Assembly: GCF_052324685.1 (NCBI RefSeq)
Contig: NC_135223.1
Coordinates: 19,413,822 to 19,477,821, forward strand
Reading direction: 5' to 3'
Source of the DNA: Brachyhypopomus gauderio
Lineage: Eukaryota > Chordata > Actinopteri > Gymnotiformes > Hypopomidae
Length of the DNA stretch: 64,000 bases
Part shown: positions 57,421 to 64,000 of the stretch, piece by piece
Layout of the letters: every line of letters begins with the position of its first letter
Numbering within the stretch: the stretch's first letter is position 1
Position numbers and translations under genes: made by a program
Notes under the pieces: model-generated
The model's database searches: none
What the model saw: only the letters and a program-made list of their open reading frames with translations
What the model was told of the DNA's origin: nothing

Positions 57421-58300
57421 AATCAATCAATCAATCAATCAAATTTTATTTATATAGCGCTTTTTACAACAGTTGTTGTCACAAAGCAGCTTTACAAGTG
57501 CCGGGTCCTAGCCCCCAGTGAGCAAGCCAAAGGCGACAGTGGCAAGGAAACACTCCCTAGTTTTTTCATGAGGAAGAAACCTTGAGAGGAACCAAGACTC
57601 AGGGGGGGAACCCATCCTCCTCTGGCCGACACCGGTCACCATGACAACAACAACAATTTATACAGAAAGAAGAGAAAGAAAAGGAAAGAGATGTAATAAT
57701 GTCCATCATGGTGTAGGCATCCGGTTTGGCAGGAGGTGGCTGGCCCAGGATGGATCGCTGGTCTCCTCATCTCATTATTCCTCAAGCAGGCGGGCAGCCA
57801 TGTGGAGAAATGAAACAGGGAAAATTAGCGCTGCATGGGGACATATACAGGACAGGTGAAATTATAAACATTTCTGGAGTGTGGCAGCAACTCCGGCATT
57901 AAGTTAAATTATTACAGCCTAGCTAACAAAGGCAGAACCTGAAGGTAACACTGGCTTGGGGGCATCCTGAGACAATGGCATCCGTCCACTCCACTGTCAA
58001 CAAACTTGAGTGACCTCGAGCAGTGACAGGATGACAGCACCAGCGCTCCAGTCTACCATAAAACTTTTCGTCTATGAACCCCTGGATCTGTACCTTTATC
58101 TAAGGGGGGATATTAATTATCAAACGCTAAACTAAATAAGTGGGTTTTCAACCTAGACTTAAAGATTGTTACTGTGTCAGAGTCCCGGACGCATTTAGGA
58201 AGATCATTCCAAAGCTGGGGGGCCTTACAAGAAAAGGCTCTTCCCCCTGCTGTTACCTTGTTAATTTTTGGAACTAATAATGTCAATAATTCTAATGTGG
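57421..58300 (-). mobile_element. LINE 3' region with (TTGA)n tail, copy B
   Basis: The first 230 bases match copy A at 51995. This copy extends a further 650 bases through AAGTGGGTTTTCAACCTAGA and GGGGCCTTACAAGAAAAGG, sequence I recall as part of the same abundant fish element. Its tail (TGAT)n is at 57421-57441. No coding region is intact. Transcription would be on the minus strand. Confidence 0.65.
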
Positions 58301-58634
58301 CTGTGATTTCTAGTTTGAAAAGAGTTTGCTAGCATGTTGGGTGGCATGGAGTTGGCGGGCTTTAGCCATACTGCAAAAGGTTGTGGCAAGGTTAGACTAC
58401 CAAGATGCCGCACTGCTAATTTTACTTTGTCTTTGTTAATATTGACTGTAGCATAATGTTGTATTGGATGACTGAATACCTAACTAGCAAAGAGAGAAAA
58501 CCGTCATTTTATTATTGACTTTTAATATGGTAACATAATTTGCTTAAACAGGTTAGGCTAGGCTAAACAGTGAAATATGGTTTTAGAAAATGTTTTTGTT
58601 CCTTAAACTAAAATGTAGGTTAAGGGCATACTAA

Positions 58635-59222
58635 GGGCGTACTCACACTAGGCTCTGTGATCCGGGCCCGGGCACGGTTGCCTGCCGAAGCACGGTTCGT
58701 TTGGCTAGTGTGAGCGCTCCAACCTTGCCCGGGCCCGGATCAGTTAACCGTGCTCGGGCCCGCTTTGAAGAGGTGGGCCAGGGCACGATTCATGTGGACT
58801 CAGGCACGGTTCGCTTCTAGTGTGAGCGCTATCCGTGCCCAGGCCCGCTTGGTGCCTCGTCTGATTGGTTCATTTTGCTGGAACTCAAACATGACGTCAG
58901 TGATGCGACGCTCACATTAAACAGTCATAGCGGCAAAGCGATTAACAGACAATCGTTGTGTTAAATTATCGATAATTCTGTGCTTGCACCGTGTTTCTGC
59001 ACTCCCAAAACGACTCCAAAAATACAATAAAAAAAGAATCGTGAACTCCATAGTGTTGTGCGAGTGCGCTTTTTTCCAAATAAAGTCACGTTGTGGTGAC
59101 GTAAGCGTGCTCGGGCCGGGTTGATGAAGCCAGTGTGAGTGCAGGCCAGAGGGGGAGTGGGGAGGGGGGATAACCGGGCCCCAGCACGGAACGAGCAAAC
59201 CGTGCCTAGTGTGAGTACGCCC
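58635..59222. mobile_element. PIF/Harbinger-type MITE, 588 bp
   Basis: Terminal inverted repeats GGGCGTACTCACACTAGGC and GCCTAGTGTGAGTACGCCC are perfect over 19 bases. Both ends are flanked by TAA (58632-58634 and 59223-59225), matching the TWA target preference of PIF/Harbinger. The interior is GC-rich, with repeated CCCGGGC, GCACGGTT and CTAGTGTGAGCGCT motifs in both orientations. It also carries CCAAT (58864-58868, minus) and CRE (TGACGTCA, 58892-58899) sites. No coding capacity. Confidence 0.88.
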
Positions 59223-59260
59223 TAAAACTTTTCTGCTACCACTACCTGAATGATGTACAT

Positions 59261-59483
59261 CAGGTATCACCAAATGGCGGACCGCGGTACGGATCCGGAC
59301 CCGAACGCCGTCCTGTCCGGACCCAATTACATTCCTGATTAACTGGATACGGACCCAAATGCCAAAAAAATTTTAACGGGAGACTATATTTTAAACCGGA
59401 GACGAGTGTTACGTTCACCACCCATTTGAGTGTTACGTTGCCCCCCCCCCCCCCCCCCCCCACTCAACAACTTTCGTTCGCCA
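59261..59483. mobile_element. hAT-type MITE remnant, relative of 39599
   Basis: CAGGTATCACCAAATGGCGG is followed by ACCGCGGTACGGATCCGGAC and CATTCCTGATTAACTGGATA, which match the 39599-39864 element in inverse orientation. An interior C21 run is at 59441-59461. The other terminus is missing, so this copy is truncated. It lies only 36 bases after the Harbinger MITE. Confidence 0.65.
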
Positions 59484-62400
59484 CATTATTACATATTACA
59501 TCATTGGAATATGCCTTATGGATTATTATCAAAGACTGTATGATTATTATGCCCAAAATGGATTTGGTAGGATGTATAATACTTTTAAACTATAACTTTT
59601 TTACAAATGTGAAGGAAGGTGTACTTTAATACTTAAGTATTTTTAAAAGCAAGTACTTCAGTACTTTCACTTAAGTAAGATTTTGAACATGCAACTTTCA
59701 CTTGTATCGGAGTAGCATTTGACCAGTGGTATCTGTACTTTGACTCAAGTAATGAAATTGAGTACTTCGTCCGCCTCTGCATACATGTATATGAAACATG
59801 CATCGCTCCCATCAGTCACTCTACACACACATATGTTCATGCTGGATGGTACACACACATGGGATGAAGTAATTGACATCAGTGTCCATGTTTAGCACTG
59901 TGTTTGGATCTGGGGATAAAATAAACAAGGAAATAGGTTTCTTTGTTGTGATTTTTTTCAGTCATTCATATTTGATTGTTTTCATTTGAAGAAAACCAAT
60001 TCAGTCAACATAAAGAGGAGTGATAAGAATAATGTATAAAGAATAATGATCGTTACACAGTAGTATTAAGCAGAAACTGGCAAAGAAACTAGAGATTCAG
60101 ATTTGATAGTAATGAATTTCTGTGGAAGAGTGCACATCTGTTTCTCCTGCTATTTCCTTACTTGCTCAGCTGTTCTAATTTGTTGGCACAGGAAGCTGTA
60201 TGCAATGTTCTCTTCAGATGTGCAGTGAACACAGCCAAACAACACCAGACTGTGCTGTTGATGTGGTTTCCTCAGTCTCTGCTCCTCGTGTTTGTCACCA
60301 GTTCTGATGTGGCAGGTTGCTGATTTGCTTAAAGATGCAGTACATCTGACCTTTACTCTCATCTTTGTTGCAGGCTTTGCTCTGCCCTTCAGAATGGTCA
60401 GTCTTTCTACACTGAGTGTATAAACTGAGTTATATGCTCCAGAGAGCTACGCATCTTCAATATTTAACATCTTCTACACCTCCAGATGTAGTAAAGGCTA
60501 AAAAGCAGAGAAACTAGCCTATAAGGGTTATTTAGACTAATGCTCCTGTCCCCTGATGGGGGGGGGGGATATCACCACTGTATCTTTTTTCTGGAGCAAA
60601 GCAACGTGAGGGGGGAGAGGACGCAGGGAGCAGCACCAGGGGCATAGAGAACAAATATCTCCAAAGCTCTTGGCCCCCCCAAATCATGGTGGCCACCCTC
60701 TTGTCCAGCAGAGTCTCCTATTTGGTGAAGGAGGTGCACCCTTCTGCCTCAACAAGGCCTCTGCTGGACCCCTCCTAATTCAGGTGCAACCCTTTTCATT
60801 GGCTAGGGCACCCTCAGTGGACATTGTGTTACCATAGAACCCTCACTCTAGTCCAGTCAACAGTCTGCAGAGCTGGCAACCTCTTATGTCGACAGGGCTC
60901 CTCTGTCAACTGGGCCACCATGGTCCCTGTATCTGAAATACAAAGCACAACAGGTTATAACGCTGAAATCCTGAGTGGCCTCCAGAACACCCCACCCAAA
61001 AAAAAAACAGGGAAGACACCCCCTACAACTCCCAGCATCCTCGACACAGAGGAAAGGAGAATGAGTCAGCCAATAGACTACACAGATCATCCTCTACCTG
61101 ACTCCTGCCTAATTAATTACAAACATATAAATACCCTAGCACAAGACTGTTTTATTGTGAAGTATTGCTATGGTTCCACATATGCTTGCCATGTCCTTTC
61201 TAGCTCTGTATCTATGTTGTGTGTATCTAATTCTATTAGCAATTAGTGTGACAGGCAGGGAGTGCGAAATAAAATGGAAGCGATCAAGTCTCAGGGAAAA
61301 GGGAGGTTTTAATGAATAAAGTGCACAAACCAAAAACCCGTGACAAGATCCAAATTAAGGATGCAATGACCAGCAGTCAACTGGTACAAAGACAAGACAT
61401 ATATAGACAAACAAATGACCGTCAGTTGAGGCGGATCATAGACCCCTCCCACCTGAGGGACGAACACAATGCAAAAACAACAAGACAACTGCGCTGTATT
61501 TGGGGGCCACCAGTAGGGGGACAATTAGATTAATTGCATCTGCATCTATTGTCAATTTGCTCTTTAAACGTGTTTGTCCTCATCCGCATGCATGTGTGTC
61601 TCATTACAATAATTGACCTTTCATGTTAATGAAGCAAAATAGACTTTGGCACCTTGTTGTTCAAGGTGTTGTTAATCACATTTTGAAATGTTTGTATCTT
61701 TTGAGATATGTTTCCAGATTATAGTAAGAAAAACATTTATCTAAAATGTAAAATGTGAGAAATGTTGTGAAATGCCAATCACAGCTGCCCTTGGTGCCCT
61801 GGGCCTCAACACACACCTCATTCGCCCTCATTCATCCACCACCACGTGATGAAGGCAGCTCGACTGATAAGGAGCAGGAGAAGGAAGAGGAAGAGTTTTT
61901 TTTCTTTTGATGTTGCTTTTATCAACATGCACAGAGGACAGAAGACTTCAGTGTGGAAATATCTGTTACTTTGTGAAATCTGTGCACAAACTATAAAGTT
62001 TTTTTGTTTTTTACTTTTTGGTTTTAAGAGGAAGAAAAGGTTTGAACCTCAGTCTGGATACTTGCCGGCAACTACACGAGCAACTACTCTCATCAGACAG
62101 CTAATCCTCCACAGCTGTTCTACCATTGCTGACCAAGTCAGGTAGTATGCAGGAGTGGGAGGAGGGAGCAAAGGCACATGGGTGGCCCTTCTGGCTTTAA
62201 CTTCTATATTCCAAAAGGGGGAGGCGCAGGACCAAGACACAAGTGCAGGGATATCCCGAAGTGAATATAGAATAACAATACAGCAACAAGAGCATGAGAC
62301 CAAAAAAGGACAAACTAGAGATATAAAGACGTGAGCAATGAGTTGTAGCTAGCATTGTGCAGTCCGAAAGGAAATCCTGCATCAAATGATAGCCTGGGTT

Positions 62401-64000
62401 GTATTCTTTCACTTGAGCAGAAAAACTAGTCTTGACCGTGTAAGGCCATTGACTGAAAGCAGAACTGACATGAGAGTCCATGAAAATGTCACTACCATAG
62501 TCAGTTCACAAGATTCATGATGCTGACATGGAAGAGGGGAGTGGCAGCCAAGGGCCCTCATATTTACCAGAAAGTATGCTGGATTACTCCCTTTACCTTC
62601 CCCCACCACCATTCCTCCAGACACACAACATGTGTCCACTGCCAGAAATGACATCATCCACAGATTAGCAACCAACCCTGCTTCAGTGGCTGTGAGCCAA
62701 TGGCTCTATATGTGAAGCAGGGAAATATACGTACCACCTTGACCAAAGAGTTTTTCCCAAGAGCATCAGTACAACAAACAGCTCAAAACATGAAGAAATA
62801 CCTCGGTGTGATTGATGGATCAAATCTGCTTGTTAAATAAAACTTAAGTAACAAATTATTCTTCATCCATTCAAAGGTGAATAAACATCTAGTTTGCTTG
62901 AAAACCTGAGAATGATTTGTGTTTCTTTGAAATACAAAGCAGACTGCAACCCATTATACCGTACTATGATCTGAGCACATACATGCACAAAGTTGTGATA
63001 ATATGGTGTTGGATCTGGAGTGCCTTCATTTCCTCCAAGTTTCTTTGGCTTGTGTTTGTCTGTCACCTGAAGAACTGTCACTTTGTAGCATTATCTTCAT
63101 TAATTACATGGCTGTATCATTGGGTTATTGATTCTTGACGTCCTTTATCACTGCTTGCATAGTTGTGATGAAAAGATTATGTTTAAGTGTTTGTGGTTAT
63201 GGTCTGGAAATACAGACGGAATTTAAATGAAATTATATGATGACAGAAAGAATGCAAAGAAGGAGTAAAGGAGGTAAAGCTCTTGTCAAGTTTGGAAAGC
63301 TTCCTGCTGAGATACACAAGGAGAGGTGTGGCCGGTGAGATCAAGAAAGGCGCTCATAACCCTCACAGGAGCGACAATCCGGACTCTGCGCCTTAACCTC
63401 ATGTAAGTAAACTTTCCAAACGCATGCTCATTTCTAATCAGTCGTAAAACTGATGGTAATTACAAAACATTTGCTTAAGTACTGTGTCAAATATAAATTT
63501 AGGTGTTTGTTCATGACATATTAAGGCAGCAGCAATGGTAAAGTATACTAAACTTAAAATATTTATTTTATTCGTTTATTTTCATTTCTATTATATATTT
63601 TCTTTTTAGGAAAAAAAACGATCAAACGAACATTTGTTTGCGGTTGCACGCTAGATTTTAAAACTGACCATCACCAAATTGGGTGTCATTTATATGTTCT
63701 TTGTGTGCGAACCTGCATTTTATTTACTCAACCTACATCAATTTTTTAAAAAGTGAAGTAGCCTATAGCAGTGTACCCAAAATCTGCTTTACATCCTAAT
63801 TCGTAACATTTACATCCTAATTCGTAACATTTACATCCTAAACCTAATTCGGTGCGTGGGGACTGGGAGCTAGGTTTTGTGGGTTTAGAGGGAAAAGTTT
63901 AAACTGATGAACTGATGATGTATTTACTTCAACGGTCCATGTATTTGTTTTATTGTATTTATCGGGTTGTGGCGCAAATTCCATCGTTTATTTCTTAATT
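59484..64000. other. Non-genic stretch, right edge
   Basis: No gene is supported. Noted items: CCCC/GGGG runs near 60558 and 60675, C/G-richer blocks at 61245-61520 and 62200-62310 that resemble unnamed dispersed repeats, a 21-bp repeat of about 2.6 copies at 63788-63842, and a CpG-containing stretch at 63270-63400. That last stretch ends in a plausible donor (CTCAT|GTAAGT) and might be a non-coding first exon of a gene beyond the window. Confidence 0.35.
63788..63842. repeat. 21-bp tandem repeat, about 2.6 copies
   Basis: The unit TTTACATCCTAATTCGTAACA is repeated without change; the third copy is cut after the CCTAA. Confidence 0.9.

Noticed and set aside
1-64000. CRISPR arrays, operons, prophage or other prokaryotic systems.
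   Set aside because: The sequence is intron-bearing vertebrate DNA. The tandem repeats seen are micro- and minisatellites without unique spacers of constant length.
1-64000. Endogenous retrovirus or LTR element.
   Set aside because: I saw no gag-, pol- or env-like frames in a provirus layout and no paired long terminal repeats; the reverse-transcriptase fragments are of LINE type.

Overview
The window is a piece of vertebrate nuclear DNA and almost certainly comes from a teleost fish. Its genes are split by GT-AG introns. Its intergenic DNA is rich in (CA)n tracts, Tc1, hAT, piggyBac and Harbinger DNA elements, and tRNA-derived SINEs of the fish type. Three complete protein-coding genes could be rebuilt exon by exon with phases that match at every junction: METTL6 (+, 5 exons, 289 aa), SH3BP5 (+, 9 exons, 442 aa) and CAPN7 (-, 21 exons, 814 aa). 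From memory, the order and orientation METTL6 > SH3BP5 > < CAPN7 is that of human chromosome 3p25.1, so this is an ancient vertebrate gene block.

Layout. 1-12.3 kb: no confident gene. It holds a 12-bp minisatellite, several microsatellites, a LINE reverse-transcriptase fragment, and a good match each to the RFX and CTCF motifs. 12.3-15.1 kb: METTL6, with one GC-AG intron. 16.7-17.1 kb: a CpG-rich promoter with an E2F-like site. 17.1-28.5 kb: SH3BP5, with a 36-bp minisatellite in intron 1. 29.3-37.1 kb: CAPN7 on the minus strand, tail to tail with SH3BP5. Intron 14 of CAPN7 carries an internally deleted hAT element with perfect target-site duplications. 37.5-64 kb: a gene-poor region of repeats. 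It holds a LINE 3' end, a tandem segmental duplication (copies near 38.8-43.8 and 44.4-46.5 kb), two SINEs, several MITEs, a three-layer nest of transposons (54.5-56.1 kb), a BED zinc-finger remnant and a Harbinger MITE carrying a CRE motif.

The three genes are not a pathway. METTL6 methylates tRNA, SH3BP5 activates Rab11 and scaffolds JNK, and CAPN7 is an ESCRT-linked cysteine protease. Their grouping is conserved synteny. I saw no convincing undescribed system. The most informative observations are evolutionary: an element with an empty-site control inside the duplication, splice acceptors whose pyrimidine tracts are microsatellites, a transposon inside a (CA)n tract, and a few unexplained coding-like open frames.
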